Assembly (NCBI GenBank): GCA_963776195.1
Contig: CAVZMO010000025.1
Location: 16,412 to 80,411, forward strand
DNA from: CAVZMO01 sp963776195
GTDB lineage: Bacteria > Nitrospirota > Thermodesulfovibrionia > Thermodesulfovibrionales > SM23-35
Reading direction: 5' to 3'
DNA length: 64,000 nt
The notes under the pieces are model-generated. The model made no database searches, was not told where the DNA came from, and was given only the letters and a program-made list of their open reading frames with translations. Shown here piece after piece: positions 41,162-50,936 of the stretch (its first letter is position 1; every line of letters starts with the position of its first letter). The position numbers and the translations under genes are program-made.

Positions 41162-42583
41162 TTATACCTGCCGGCTCCAACCAAGTTTCTTCGCCTTTTC
41201 CTCAACCTCTTCAATCGGTCCCACCATATAGAATGCCTGCTCCGGCATGTCATCATACTTACCCTCAACAATCGCATTGAAACCTTTTATGGTATCCGCA
41301 GTCTTGACATATTTACCTTTTTGACCGGTAAATGTCTCTGCAACATGGAACGGCTGGCTCAGGAATCTCTGGAGCTTTCTTGCTCTTGCAACGAGCATTT
41401 TGTCATCTTCCGAGAGTTCCTCGATACCGAGGATAGCGATAATATCCTGAAGCTCTTTATATCTCTGAAGGGTTTTCTGGACGCTTCTGGCAACCGCGTA
41501 GTGCTCATCTCCGATGACCTTCGGATCGAGAATTCTCGATGTAGAGTCCAGAGGGTCAACAGCAGGATAGATACCGAGTTCTGAAATCTGTCTTGAGAGA
41601 ACGACTGTTCCGTCAAGATGGGTAAATGCCGTTGCAACCGCAGGGTCAGTAAGGTCGTCCGCAGGGACATAGATAGCCTGCATGGATGTAATAGCACCCT
41701 TCTTTGTCGTGGTAATCCTCTCCTGGAGTGCACCCATGTCGGTGCCGAGAGTCGGCTGATAACCGACGGCGGATGGCATTCTTCCTAAGAGTGCTGAAAC
41801 CTCTGCCCAGGCGAGAGTATATCTGAAGATATTGTCAATGAATAAGAGAACGTCCTGTCCCTGGTCTCTGAAGTATTCTGCACAGGTCAATGCGCTCAAT
41901 CCTACGTTTGCCCTTGCTCCGGGCGGCTCGTTCATCTGACCGTAGATAAGGGCTGCCTTCGGTAAAACGCCTGAGTGCTTCATTTCCAGGTAAAGGTCGT
42001 TTCCTTCTCTTGTTCTCTCACCGACCCCTGCAAAAACCGAGATGCCACCATGAACCATTGCGATGTTGTTGATCATCTCCATGATAATAACGGTCTTGCC
42101 GACTCCTGCGCCACCGAACATCCCCATCTTACCGCCTCTGACGAACGGTATAAGGAGGTCAAAGACTTTAACGCCTGTCTCAAATGCCTGTGTAGTAGCC
42201 TCCTGTTCAACAAAATCAGGCGCCAGCCTGTGAATAGGCATCCTCTCTGTTGCTTCTATCGGCCCCATTTCATCAACAGGGTCGCCTACGACATTTATAA
42301 TTCTTCCTAATGATGACTTGCCGACAGGAACCGTTATAGGCTGACCGGTATCTACAACCTTCATACCTCTTACAAGGCCGTCTGTCGGTCCCATAGCAAT
42401 GGTCCTTACCTTATTCTCACCAAGATGAATAGCGGTCTCCAGGGTAATATGAATCTCGGGGATACCCTTGGACGGATCCCCCGGATAATCAACCTTCACC
42501 GCATCTTTAATCTTTGGAAGTACTTTTTCGAATTCTAAGTCTACAACTGCGCCTATTACCTGTGCTACTTTTCCTTCGTTCAT
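41162..42583 (-). CDS. atpD: F1Fo ATP synthase beta subunit
   Basis: 473 residues with Walker A GGAGVGKTVIIMEMI, the catalytic Glu region GERTREGNDLYLEM, the DELSEED-equivalent region as EELSEDDK, and ALLGRMPSAVGYQPTLGTDMG. Start at the ATG 42583 after GAGGGGG; a TTG 15 bases upstream is less likely. Catalytic subunit at the F1 headpiece. Confidence 0.98.
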   Translation of the reverse strand: MNEGKVAQVIGAVVDLEFEKVLPKIKDAVKVDYPGDPSKGIPEIHITLETAIHLGENKVRTIAMGPTDGLVRGMKVVDTGQPITVPVGKSSLGRIINVVGDPVDEMGPIEATERMPIHRLAPDFVEQEATTQAFETGVKVFDLLIPFVRGGKMGMFGGAGVGKTVIIMEMINNIAMVHGGISVFAGVGERTREGNDLYLEMKHSGVLPKAALIYGQMNEPPGARANVGLSALTCAEYFRDQGQDVLLFIDNIFRYTLAWAEVSALLGRMPSAVGYQPTLGTDMGALQERITTTKKGAITSMQAIYVPADDLTDPAVATAFTHLDGTVVLSRQISELGIYPAVDPLDSTSRILDPKVIGDEHYAVARSVQKTLQRYKELQDIIAILGIEELSEDDKMLVARARKLQRFLSQPFHVAETFTGQKGKYVKTADTIKGFNAIVEGKYDDMPEQAFYMVGPIEEVEEKAKKLGWSRQV

Positions 42584-42628
42584 GTGATACCCCCTCAACT
42601 ATATTAAAATTCTTTAATCCTCAATTCC

Positions 42629-43507
42629 CTAATCCTTCAATGCCTCAACACCGCCGACAATGTCCATCAGTTCCTTAGTAATGGATGCCTGTCTTACCTT
42701 GTTTGCCAGGAGTGTTACCTTAGTAATAAGTTCAGAACAGTTCTTTGTAGCATTTTCCATGGCAGCCATCCTTGCGGCTTCCTCTGATGCTGAGGATTCG
42801 AGCAATGCCCTGTAAATCTGTATTTCAATATATTTCGGCAGCAGTCTTTCGAATATGGCCGCCCGTGAAGGTTCATAGAGGTAATCTGCTGTCATGGATG
42901 CCTCTTTCCGGCCCTCTTCTCCCTCTATCACACCCACAGGCAGAAGTTTCATTATGGTAACCTTCTGGGAAATCATCGATTTGAATTCATTGTAAATGAC
43001 GATAACTTCATCAAAGGTCTCGTTAGTATAACCCTCAATGAGATTACCCGCGATCTCCTGAGCATTGGCATAGGATATTCTTCCGGAAAGGCCGATCCAC
43101 GAGTTTCTCATCGGGATATTTCTTCTTTTGAAAAAGTCGCGTGACTTTCTGCCGACAACGCTCAGGGTCAGTCCAACCCCTTCCTTCTTCAGGCCATTGA
43201 TATAATTATTCGCGGCCCTCGTTATATTTGTATTAAAGGCGCCGCAGAGACCTTTATCGGATGTAATCACGAGAACTTCCACGTTCTTTTTCAACCTCAA
43301 CGCAAGGAGGGGATGTATCTCGCGCTCCGCAACCTTCGCGATATCAGTCAGGACTGTTCCCATCCTTGAAGCATAAGGCCTGAAATTCAGCATCCTGTCC
43401 TGAACCTTCCGCATTTTTGATGCGGCCACCATTTTCATGGCAGCAGTAATCTTCTTGGTGCTCTGGATTGCTTTTAGTCTTTTTCTTATATCCCTTAAAG
43501 TTGGCAT
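42629..43507 (-). CDS. atpG: F1Fo ATP synthase gamma subunit
   Basis: 292 residues: N-terminal PTLRDIRKRLKAIQSTKKITAAMKMVAASKMRK and C-terminal AARMAAMENATKNCSELITKVTLLANKVRQASITKEL..IVGG, the long coiled-coil helices of the rotary shaft. SDKGLCGAFNTN is in the middle domain. Confidence 0.97.
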   Translation of the reverse strand: MPTLRDIRKRLKAIQSTKKITAAMKMVAASKMRKVQDRMLNFRPYASRMGTVLTDIAKVAEREIHPLLALRLKKNVEVLVITSDKGLCGAFNTNITRAANNYINGLKKEGVGLTLSVVGRKSRDFFKRRNIPMRNSWIGLSGRISYANAQEIAGNLIEGYTNETFDEVIVIYNEFKSMISQKVTIMKLLPVGVIEGEEGRKEASMTADYLYEPSRAAIFERLLPKYIEIQIYRALLESSASEEAARMAAMENATKNCSELITKVTLLANKVRQASITKELMDIVGGVEALKD

Positions 43508-43531
43508 TTATCCTCTCCTATCACAAACGTA

Positions 43532-45043
43532 TTATGCTGAGAAGGTTTTCTTGAATGCTGTGATTGCCTCGGTAAGCTTTGCTTTAAGGTCATCATCCAG
43601 TGCCTTCTTTTCCATGATCTCTTTCTTCAGGGCCTGCTTTTCCGCCCTGATATATCTCATAAACGCTTCCTCAAAGGTCCTTATTGAATCAACCGGAACG
43701 TCATCGAGAAAGCCCTGAGTTCCCGCGAAAATAACAATAATCTGATCGTCAACCGACATAGGGACAAACTGGTCCTGCTTCAGAAGCTCGACCATCCTTC
43801 TTCCTCTTTCAATCTGTGCAAGGGTTGCCTTATCGAGGTCAGATGCGAACTGAGCGAATGCGGCAAGCTCTCTGTACTGTGCGAGGTCGAGTCTGAGCAT
43901 ACCGGCAACCTGTTTCATTGCCTTTATCTGGGCTGCGCCACCGACACGGCTGACTGAAAGACCTGCGTTAACCGCCGGTCTTACACCCGCATAGAAAAGT
44001 TCGGGCTCAAGATAGATCTGGCCGTCTGTAATAGAAATAACGTTTGTCGGAATATAACCGGAAACGTCACCGGCCTGTGTCTCGATAACCGGAATTGCCG
44101 TAAGCGACCCGGCACCCATTGCATCGCTCATCTTTGCTGCCCTTTCGAGGAGCCTTGAATGGAGGTAGAAGACGTCACCGGGATATGCCTCACGTGAAGG
44201 AGGACGTCTCAAAATCAGGGAAAGCTGTCTGTATGCCTGCGCCTGCTTGGTAAGGTCATCATACGCAATAAAAGCGGCCTTGCCGTTATCCCTGAAATAC
44301 TCACCCATCGTACAACCCACATACGGCGCTATATACTGCATCGGCGCCGGCTCACTCGCTGTTGCAACAACAACGATGGTGTGCTCCAGTGCGCCCATTT
44401 CCTCAAGTTTCTTGACGGTATTGACGACAGCCGGTCTACGCTGTCCGATTGCCACATATATGCATGTGACATCGCCGCCTTTCTGATTGATAATGGTGTC
44501 AATAAGGATGGCTGTTTTTCCGATCTGACGGTCACCGATGACGAGCTCCCTCTGGCCTCTTCCTATCGGGATCATGGCGTCAACCGCTTTAATGCCGGTC
44601 TGGAGGGGTTCATGCACCGGTTTCCTTTTAATAATACCTGGTGCAACAACTTCGACCCTTCTTGTCTGTTTTGAATTAATCGGGCCCTTTCCGTCTATGG
44701 GCTGTCCGATAGCATTAACTACTCTTCCCTTGAGTTCATCTCCGACCGGGACTTCCATAACCTTTCCAGTGCGTTTTACGATATCGCCTTCCTTAACATT
44801 TTTGTCCTCACCGAAGAGGACCGCGCCGACTGAATCTTCTTCAAGGTTCAGGGCCATGCCGAAAACACCGTTCTGGAACTCAAGCATCTCCATAGCCATA
44901 CAGTTGTCAAGACCGTAAACCTTTGCGACACCGTCACCGATGTAAGTGACCGTACCGATCTCACTGACATCAACCTTCTTCTCGAAATCCGTAATCTGCT
45001 TTTTTAGAAGTTCACTTATTTCTTCTGTTTTAATTTCTGCCAT
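43532..45043 (-). CDS. atpA: F1Fo ATP synthase alpha subunit
   Basis: 503 residues with Walker A GDRQIGKTAILIDTI (Ile in place of the usual Thr inside the loop, harmless), SREAYPGDVFYLHSRLLERAAK and GLSVSRVGGAAQIKAMKQVAG. Non-catalytic nucleotide-binding F1 subunit. Gene order b'-b-delta-alpha-gamma-beta-epsilon. Confidence 0.98.
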   Translation of the reverse strand: MAEIKTEEISELLKKQITDFEKKVDVSEIGTVTYIGDGVAKVYGLDNCMAMEMLEFQNGVFGMALNLEEDSVGAVLFGEDKNVKEGDIVKRTGKVMEVPVGDELKGRVVNAIGQPIDGKGPINSKQTRRVEVVAPGIIKRKPVHEPLQTGIKAVDAMIPIGRGQRELVIGDRQIGKTAILIDTIINQKGGDVTCIYVAIGQRRPAVVNTVKKLEEMGALEHTIVVVATASEPAPMQYIAPYVGCTMGEYFRDNGKAAFIAYDDLTKQAQAYRQLSLILRRPPSREAYPGDVFYLHSRLLERAAKMSDAMGAGSLTAIPVIETQAGDVSGYIPTNVISITDGQIYLEPELFYAGVRPAVNAGLSVSRVGGAAQIKAMKQVAGMLRLDLAQYRELAAFAQFASDLDKATLAQIERGRRMVELLKQDQFVPMSVDDQIIVIFAGTQGFLDDVPVDSIRTFEEAFMRYIRAEKQALKKEIMEKKALDDDLKAKLTEAITAFKKTFSA

Positions 45044-45047
45044 AATG

Positions 45048-45587
45048 TCACCCCTTTATTAACTCATCTTTTAAGAGCCTTAACTGGCCCCTTATGCTCG
45101 TATCATACATGGTGCTTCCGATCTTAACGAGAATTCCGCCAAGAAGGGAAGGATCAATCACGTATTCCAGATCCACATCCCTGTCCACCATTTTCTTCAG
45201 GGAAGCCCTCAACACGCCCTCGCGGTCCTTACTTATCTCGATCGGACTCATAACAATCGCCTTAGCCCTCTTTTGTCTTTCGAGATAAAGACTTGTCGCA
45301 ATCCTGAGTATCTCGGCGAGCCCTATGATCGCGCCGATCTCAGCGAGGTACAGGATGAATTTGACCGTACTGTCCGAGAGGTTGAGTTTGTCTGCAAGCG
45401 CTTTTATGACCCCTGTCCTCTCCTCTGTCGTAAATCGCGGGTTAGCAAGGAGACTCCTAAACTCCCTGCTCTTGACCATAAGCTCGTTAACGGAACCTAT
45501 TTCGGCAATTGCCCGGCCTGCCTTATCCATTCCGACATTCCTCAGCAACGCCTTTGCGTACTTACTTGCCCCTTTTATCTTTTTCAA
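45048..45587 (-). CDS. atpH: F1Fo ATP synthase delta subunit
   Basis: 179 residues: KYAKALLRNVG...LRNPRFTTEERTGVI-type helical N-terminus, and the C-terminal IDPSLLGGILVKIGSTMYDTSIRGQLRLLKDEL motif of OSCP/delta. Links F1 to the b stalk. Overlaps atpF by 4 bases. Confidence 0.95.
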   Translation of the reverse strand: MKKIKGASKYAKALLRNVGMDKAGRAIAEIGSVNELMVKSREFRSLLANPRFTTEERTGVIKALADKLNLSDSTVKFILYLAEIGAIIGLAEILRIATSLYLERQKRAKAIVMSPIEISKDREGVLRASLKKMVDRDVDLEYVIDPSLLGGILVKIGSTMYDTSIRGQLRLLKDELIKG

Positions 45588-46198
45588 CCTCTGCCTCCTA
45601 TCTTCACAAGAGACTCATCAAGAAGCCTTTCCTGTTCTTCCTTGGTTAACTTGTCCTTGAGCTTTTTCTCTGCGAGTTCCATCGCCAATTCTACGGCCTC
45701 GGCTTTGATCGCCTCTTTCGCATGCTTCAATTCGAACTCTATATTGGTTTTCGCCTGCTCCAGTATCTTATCTTTCAGTCTCCCGCTTTCTTCAATAATC
45801 CTGTCGCGCTCAATCTCACCCGATTTTCTTGCGGCGGCAACGATCGCTGCGACCTCCGCATCCTTTGTCTTGAACCGTTCTTCCGCCTCCTTCAGGGCCT
45901 TTAACGCGGCCTCTTTTGCCTCTTTGGCTTCGCTCAAGGTCTTTTCGATCAGTTCAGTCCTTTTCTTGAGAAAGTCCCCGAGAGGTTTTCTGCCGAATTT
46001 AAAAAGGATGATCACCAGGATTAAAAAGTTGATGATTTTATATATGTAGACCTTCAAAATCGACCCGTGTTCGCCCTCTTCGCCACCGCCACTGCCAAAC
46101 GCGTATGCGACGAAGGTCAGGCTAAGAATAAAAAATGGCAGAATCAGTTTCTTTAAGGTCTGTATTCTGAACTCTGTTTTCTGTGTTCCGTTTCTCAT
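45584..46198 (-). CDS. atpF: F1Fo ATP synthase b subunit
   Basis: 204 residues: a first hydrophobic stretch (LILPFFILSLTFVAYAFG) that may be a signal or anchor, then YKIINFLILVIILFKFGRKPLGDFLKKRTE, the canonical b transmembrane segment and a long charged coiled coil. Peripheral stalk subunit. Overlaps both neighbours by 4 bases. Confidence 0.92.
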   Translation of the reverse strand: MRNGTQKTEFRIQTLKKLILPFFILSLTFVAYAFGSGGGEEGEHGSILKVYIYKIINFLILVIILFKFGRKPLGDFLKKRTELIEKTLSEAKEAKEAALKALKEAEERFKTKDAEVAAIVAAARKSGEIERDRIIEESGRLKDKILEQAKTNIEFELKHAKEAIKAEAVELAMELAEKKLKDKLTKEEQERLLDESLVKIGGRG

Positions 46199-46614
46199 GC
46201 TTTCACCAACTTTCTCACAATTTCGTCAGAGAACTTATCCACGTCGGCCCTTAAAGCCTTTCTTGCTTTTTCGGCTTCAGCCTTAATCTCCGCCCTGGCC
46301 TTCTCAAGTATCGAGGCAGCTTCCGCCTCTGCAGCAGAATGAACCTCTTTTTGTTTGCTGACAGCCTCGCCTTTGAGAGACTCGAACATCTCTTTTGCTT
46401 TGTTTCTCGATTCAGCGAGTGCACGGTTCAATCCGGCAATGCTCTCTTCCCTTTTGTCGGTCATGACCTTGGCTGCATCGAGATTCCCCTTGACGGTGTC
46501 TTCTCGTTCCTTGACGATCTTAAGGATGGGTTTAAAAAGGATGGCATTTAGGATGAAAAGCAGGACAAGAAAATTGATGAGTGAGACAATAAAGGTCCAG
46601 TTAAATTCTAGCAT
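46195..46614 (-). CDS. F1Fo ATP synthase b' subunit
   Basis: 139 residues: one membrane helix (FNWTFIVSLINFLVLLFILNAILFKPI) followed by a coiled coil (VKEREDTVKGNLDAAKVMTDKREESIAGLNRALAESRNKAKEMF). Having separate b and b' genes implies a heterodimeric peripheral stalk. First gene of the operon; a and c subunit genes (atpB, atpE) are not in the window. Confidence 0.9.
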   Translation of the reverse strand: MLEFNWTFIVSLINFLVLLFILNAILFKPILKIVKEREDTVKGNLDAAKVMTDKREESIAGLNRALAESRNKAKEMFESLKGEAVSKQKEVHSAAEAEAASILEKARAEIKAEAEKARKALRADVDKFSDEIVRKLVKA

Positions 46615-46789
46615 CTTTCACCTTCCATCGAGTAGTTTAAGAAAAGCGAAGTCAGCATACCACAAGGGAAAAAAAATTGTCAAGAGATTTTTATACGAAA
46701 AAGTGTGTATTTTAAATTATTGGATTGAGTCTCTACAGAGGAGTTTTATCTCTCATGCGAGTCAATTTATATTGTGCTAAAATAAGCAG

Positions 46790-47920
46790 ATGTATGTCGA
46801 AAAACTCAAAATTTTAGAGGAACAAAAACTCTTAAGACAACTAAAAGACCGGGAATCTCCCCAGGGACCGAGGATAGTTTTTGAGGGAAAGGAATACGTA
46901 AACTTCTCATCAAATGATTATCTCGGACTCGCGAACCACCCTTATTTAATCGAGAAGGTCAAAGAGTCATTGGACGTGTACGGGTTTGGCTCCGGCGCGT
47001 CCAGACTTCTCAGTGGCGGGAGTAGTCTGCACAAACACCTTGAGGACAGGATTGCACAATTCAAGGGCACAGAATCATCCCTTGTTTTTAACTCTGGATA
47101 TGCGGCAAATACCGGCATCATACCTGCCCTCGCAGACGAAAATACTACGCTATTTAGTGATGAGTTCAATCACGCAAGTATTATCGATGGGTGCAGGATC
47201 AGCACGTCGAAAACCCTTGTCTATAAACATAAGGATTTCGCACATTTGGAAGAACTGATGAGAAAAGAAGATTCAAGAAAGAAGATTGTCATAACCGACA
47301 CGGTCTTCAGCATGGATGGAGACATCTCGCCGTTAAGAGAATTAGCCGATATTTGCAAAAATTATGAAGCGATTTTGTATCTGGATGAAGCTCACGCAAC
47401 CGGCGTCATCGGTAACGGTAAGGGCGCGCTCGCTCACTTTGATCTAAAGCCTGAACCATGGATTGTTCAGATGGGGACTTTCTCAAAAGCCTTCGGTTCG
47501 TGCGGCGCTTTCCTGGCCGGCAATTCAGATGTAGTACGATGGACATTAAACAATGCAAGAAGCTTTGTGTTCTCAACGGCGCTTCCCTCTTGCGTTATTG
47601 CTGCATCCATAGCCGCTTTAGAGCTTGTTGAAAACGACTCTTCGTTGATGAAAAAGCTTTGGGCAAACAGGGGAAAATTGGGTAAGAGTCTCAGCGAAAC
47701 CGGTTACGACATCATGGGAAGTGAGACCCCCATAATACCGATCAGGACAGGCTCGATAGAGAATACCTTGCGCCTTTCGGCATGTCTTTTTGAAAAGGGG
47801 ATTTTCGCACCGGCCATCAGACCGCCGACGGTAAAAGAGTCCCGGATCAGAATAAGCATAACCGCTGCGCATACTGATGAAGATATTGAGAGGCTAATCG
47901 ATGCGCTGAAAGAAGCATAG
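46790..47920 (+). CDS. bioF: 8-amino-7-oxononanoate synthase
   Basis: 376 residues of the alpha-oxoamine synthase family: FNSGYAANTGII, LYLDEAHATGVIGNGKGAL and the PLP lysine in QMGTFSKAFGSCGAFLAG. Condenses pimeloyl-ACP/CoA with alanine in biotin synthesis. Upstream region shared divergently with the ATP synthase operon; bioD follows. Confidence 0.93.
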   Translation: MYVEKLKILEEQKLLRQLKDRESPQGPRIVFEGKEYVNFSSNDYLGLANHPYLIEKVKESLDVYGFGSGASRLLSGGSSLHKHLEDRIAQFKGTESSLVFNSGYAANTGIIPALADENTTLFSDEFNHASIIDGCRISTSKTLVYKHKDFAHLEELMRKEDSRKKIVITDTVFSMDGDISPLRELADICKNYEAILYLDEAHATGVIGNGKGALAHFDLKPEPWIVQMGTFSKAFGSCGAFLAGNSDVVRWTLNNARSFVFSTALPSCVIAASIAALELVENDSSLMKKLWANRGKLGKSLSETGYDIMGSETPIIPIRTGSIENTLRLSACLFEKGIFAPAIRPPTVKESRIRISITAAHTDEDIERLIDALKEA

Positions 47921-47953
47921 GTCCGGCATTAATACTGCTGAAAATTCTAAATT

Positions 47954-48039
47954 CGAAATCCTAAACAAACCCGAATTTTCAAAATCCTGAACTCTTGATG
48001 CCTTAGAATTTCGGATCTCCGGATTTGTTTAGGATTTCG
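47954..48039. repeat. Inverted repeat between bioF and bioD
   Basis: CGAAATCCTAAACAAA (47954-47969) and its exact reverse complement (48024-48039), with related AATTCGAA/TTCGAATT sequences outside them. It looks like a dispersed intergenic palindrome. The hairpin could separate or stabilise the bioF and bioD parts of the transcript. Confidence 0.65.
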
Positions 48040-48084
48040 ATATTAGGACTTCGAATTTGCTTTGTAAAGGATTTTGAAATTATT

Positions 48085-48804
48085 ATGCCTAAGGGTTTTT
48101 TCATAACCGGTACCGATACAGGAGTCGGGAAAACCGTCATCACCGCTGCATTGATCAGGACTGCGGGCATCATCGGACTTAGGGCCTGCGGTATGAAACC
48201 GATAGAAACCGGATGTCAAAAATCAGAACACGGAAGCAAAGAAGGCATATTACTTCCGTCCGACGGAATGTTTTTGAGAGAGATGGCGGGTATGCAGGAG
48301 CCCCTGGATTTGGTCACGCCGGTCCGATTTGAGAATCCCCTGTCGCCGCTGTCCGCTTCGGGGATAGAGGGCAGAACTATTGATCTCGAAAAGATCAAAA
48401 AGGCTTTTACTTATCTTGCGGAGAATTACGATGCCGTAATAGTTGAAGGGATCGGTGGCTTGCTCGTGCCGATTAAAAGAGATTACTTTGTTTTGGACCT
48501 CGCGAGAGATTTCGGGTTGCCGTTGATTGTTGTTTCAAGCCCGGGGCTCGGGACCATTAACCATTCAATGCTGACCGTCAGACTCGCCACGCAAGAAGGC
48601 CTGACCGTGGCAGGAATAATTATGAATTACAGCCGTACTCCGGAAGGGAACCTTGCCGAAAGTACTAATCCGGAGGCAATCGAACAGGTCAGTCCGGTAC
48701 CACTTATAGGTATTTTCCCTCACCTCAGAGATTTGGGAAAAACGACAATCGAGCAAGCCGCTGTAAAAAATCTGGACCTAAAGATTATCAGAAAATACCT
48801 CTGA
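48085..48804 (+). CDS. bioD: Dethiobiotin synthetase
   Basis: 239 residues: P-loop GTDTGVGKTVITAALIR, ACGMKPIETG, EGIGGLLVPI and PLIVVSSPGLGTINHSMLT. Makes dethiobiotin from DAPA, CO2 and ATP. I start at the ATG 48085 in front of the P-loop strand; the upstream in-frame extension is encoded by the inverted repeat. bioB/bioA are not nearby. Confidence 0.93.
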   Translation: MPKGFFITGTDTGVGKTVITAALIRTAGIIGLRACGMKPIETGCQKSEHGSKEGILLPSDGMFLREMAGMQEPLDLVTPVRFENPLSPLSASGIEGRTIDLEKIKKAFTYLAENYDAVIVEGIGGLLVPIKRDYFVLDLARDFGLPLIVVSSPGLGTINHSMLTVRLATQEGLTVAGIIMNYSRTPEGNLAESTNPEAIEQVSPVPLIGIFPHLRDLGKTTIEQAAVKNLDLKIIRKYL

Positions 48805-48895
48805 TTCCATCCTTATCAAAGGTCGGAGAACACCTGTCATCTGCCCGTCAGATAAGCAGGAATGAATTTACCCATCAGTAAGGTTCGGCTGCTCC

Positions 48896-49768
48896 TCAGA
48901 TCAGCTTTAATCCTTCCAGAACCGCCTTCAACTTTTCCTTATTCGCCGCGGCCATCTCGCAGAGCGGAAGCCTGAATTCTTCCTGGATTTTACCCATCAT
49001 CGCAAGTGCCGTCTTAACGGGAATCGGATTTGTCTCGATGAACATCGCCGCATTCAAGGGTTCGAGCTTAAAATGCAACGCCCTTGCCTTGTCGTACTGC
49101 CCTTTCATCCACCAGGAACACATCTGAGAGACAGCCTTTGGAGCGACGTTTGCAGTAACGGATATCGTGCCCTTTCCGCCGAGGGCGAGGAGAGGAAGCG
49201 TCGTAAAGTCATCTCCTGAAAGAACGGTTATTCTGTCCCCACAGAGCCGGAGCACTTCGCTCGCCTGTTTCATATCGCCCGTCGCCTCTTTTAGCGCAAC
49301 GACGTTCTTAATCTCGGCAAGACGCGCAACAGTCGCCGGGAGTATATTGACCGCAGTCCTTCCGGGAACATTATAGAGCACGATAGGAATGTCAACTTTC
49401 TCGGCAACGGTTTTGTAATGCCTGAAAAGGCCCTCCTGAGTGGGTTTGTTATAGTATGGTGCCACGAGCAATGCCGCATCGGCGCCCGATTTCTTTGCGT
49501 GTTTTGTGATCTCTATGGTTTCATCGGTGGCATTGGCCCCGGTCCCTGCAATAACGGGGACCCTCCCCTTTACCGTTTTCACCGTAAAATCAATAACCCG
49601 GTAATGTTCTCTATAATCGAGAGTTGACGATTCGCCGGTCGTACCGCACGGCACTATGGCATTGGTGCCCTCGGCAATGTGCCACTCAATGAGATCTCCA
49701 AGTGCCTTTTCATCAACCTTTCCCTTCTTGAAAGGCGTAACGATTGCTACGATCGAACCTTTAAACAT
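48896..49768 (-). CDS. dapA: 4-hydroxy-tetrahydrodipicolinate synthase
   Basis: 290 residues of TIM-barrel class I aldolase: VPCGTTGESSTL, catalytic Tyr in VLYNVPGRTAVNI and Schiff-base Lys in VALKEATGD. First committed step of lysine/DAP synthesis from pyruvate and aspartate semialdehyde. Start at ATG 49768 after GGAGG, not the in-frame ATG at 49792. Last gene of the lysA-dapF-dapA run. Confidence 0.96.
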   Translation of the reverse strand: MFKGSIVAIVTPFKKGKVDEKALGDLIEWHIAEGTNAIVPCGTTGESSTLDYREHYRVIDFTVKTVKGRVPVIAGTGANATDETIEITKHAKKSGADAALLVAPYYNKPTQEGLFRHYKTVAEKVDIPIVLYNVPGRTAVNILPATVARLAEIKNVVALKEATGDMKQASEVLRLCGDRITVLSGDDFTTLPLLALGGKGTISVTANVAPKAVSQMCSWWMKGQYDKARALHFKLEPLNAAMFIETNPIPVKTALAMMGKIQEEFRLPLCEMAAANKEKLKAVLEGLKLI

Positions 49769-49893
49769 AGCTGCCTCCTTTTTCTGGTTCATACATACTT
49801 TATTTTGGCCCTATCTGATATTTATCATAAAGTTTTTGCACACAAAAGTCTTCTCTCACCCGCATATATTTCTTTCATTCATGCCGTATCCTT

Positions 49894-50727
49894 CTACAAA
49901 TCGAAGTCGCCTTCAAAAACCTTTACTGCAGGCCCTGTCATGTATACGTGGTTATTATCGGCCCACTCGATGAAAAGGTCTCCGCCGAGGAGGTGGACCG
50001 TTACCGCATTATCCGTAAGGCCCTTAATCCTTGCGGCAACTGCGGCGGCAGACGCACCGGTGCCGCAGGCCATTGTTTCACCGGAGCCCCTTTCCCACAC
50101 ACGCATTTTTATCTCTTTCCGTGTGAGCACCTGAATGAATTCGACATTGGTTTTTTTGGGGAATATCGGATGGCTTTCTATCATAGGTCCGTAGGACGGT
50201 ACGGGGAAGGAAGAAACGTCGTCAACAACAATTATCGCGTGGGGATTCCCCACGGACACGCAGGTGATTTTGAATTCCCTGTCTTCTATCTGAAGGGGAA
50301 AAGAGGACGTTGCCTCGCTATTCATGTTCACCGGTATCTTTTCGGCCTCAAATATCGGTTCTCCCATATCGACCCTTACCATATCCCCCGCTTTTTCCGG
50401 CTTTATGATGCCTGCAAGCGTCTCTATATGAAGAATGTTCTTATCGGAAAGATTCCTCTCCCATATATGTTGTGCAAGGCAACGGATCCCGTTGCCGCAC
50501 ATCTCCACCTCGCCGCCGTCGGCATTGAAGATCCTCATGCGAAAATCTGCGGTCTTTGAAGGATGGAGGAAAAGAATCTGATCGGCTCCGATCCCGAACC
50601 GCCTGTGACATAACCGTTTACTCAAGTCTTCGAGATCTTTTACATCCTGCGGACAAACCTGTTCGATACAATCGATAAGGATGAAGTCATTGCCGATGCC
50701 GTGCATTTTTGTGAAGTGCATTTTCAT
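49894..50727 (-). CDS. dapF: Diaminopimelate epimerase
   Basis: 277 residues, both active-site cysteines present (DGGEVEMCGNGIRCL and ERGSGETMACGTGASAAAV), start KMHGIGNDFILID. Interconverts LL- and meso-DAP for peptidoglycan and lysine. Lies between lysA and dapA. Confidence 0.96.
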   Translation of the reverse strand: MKMHFTKMHGIGNDFILIDCIEQVCPQDVKDLEDLSKRLCHRRFGIGADQILFLHPSKTADFRMRIFNADGGEVEMCGNGIRCLAQHIWERNLSDKNILHIETLAGIIKPEKAGDMVRVDMGEPIFEAEKIPVNMNSEATSSFPLQIEDREFKITCVSVGNPHAIIVVDDVSSFPVPSYGPMIESHPIFPKKTNVEFIQVLTRKEIKMRVWERGSGETMACGTGASAAAVAARIKGLTDNAVTVHLLGGDLFIEWADNNHVYMTGPAVKVFEGDFDL

Positions 50728-50774
50728 ACTGATATACTAATATATCTAAAGCTTGTTGAATGTGCTGATATAAA

Positions 50775-50890
50775 AATCTCCCCTAACCCCTCTTTCCCTT
50801 TGCCTCGGCGAATCCGCCTGAGTGCGGAAAAGAGGGGAGTGCTCTAACTCGCCCTTTGGAAAAGGGGGAGTTAGAGGGGGATTTTATAAT
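50775..50890. repeat. Palindromic repeat between lysA and dapF
   Basis: C-rich then G-rich nested inverted repeats: CTCCCCTAACCCCTCTTT pairs with AAAAGAGGGGAG, and CTCTAACTCGCCCTTT with AAAGGGGGAGTTAGAG. It is of the same general class as the repeat inside the radical SAM gene, here in a normal intergenic position. Possible transcript-stabilising or attenuating hairpin. Confidence 0.7.
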
Positions 50891-50936
50891 GAATAGTTTT
50901 TTCGTACTACTTGTGTATCTAACCGGCATAATTACT

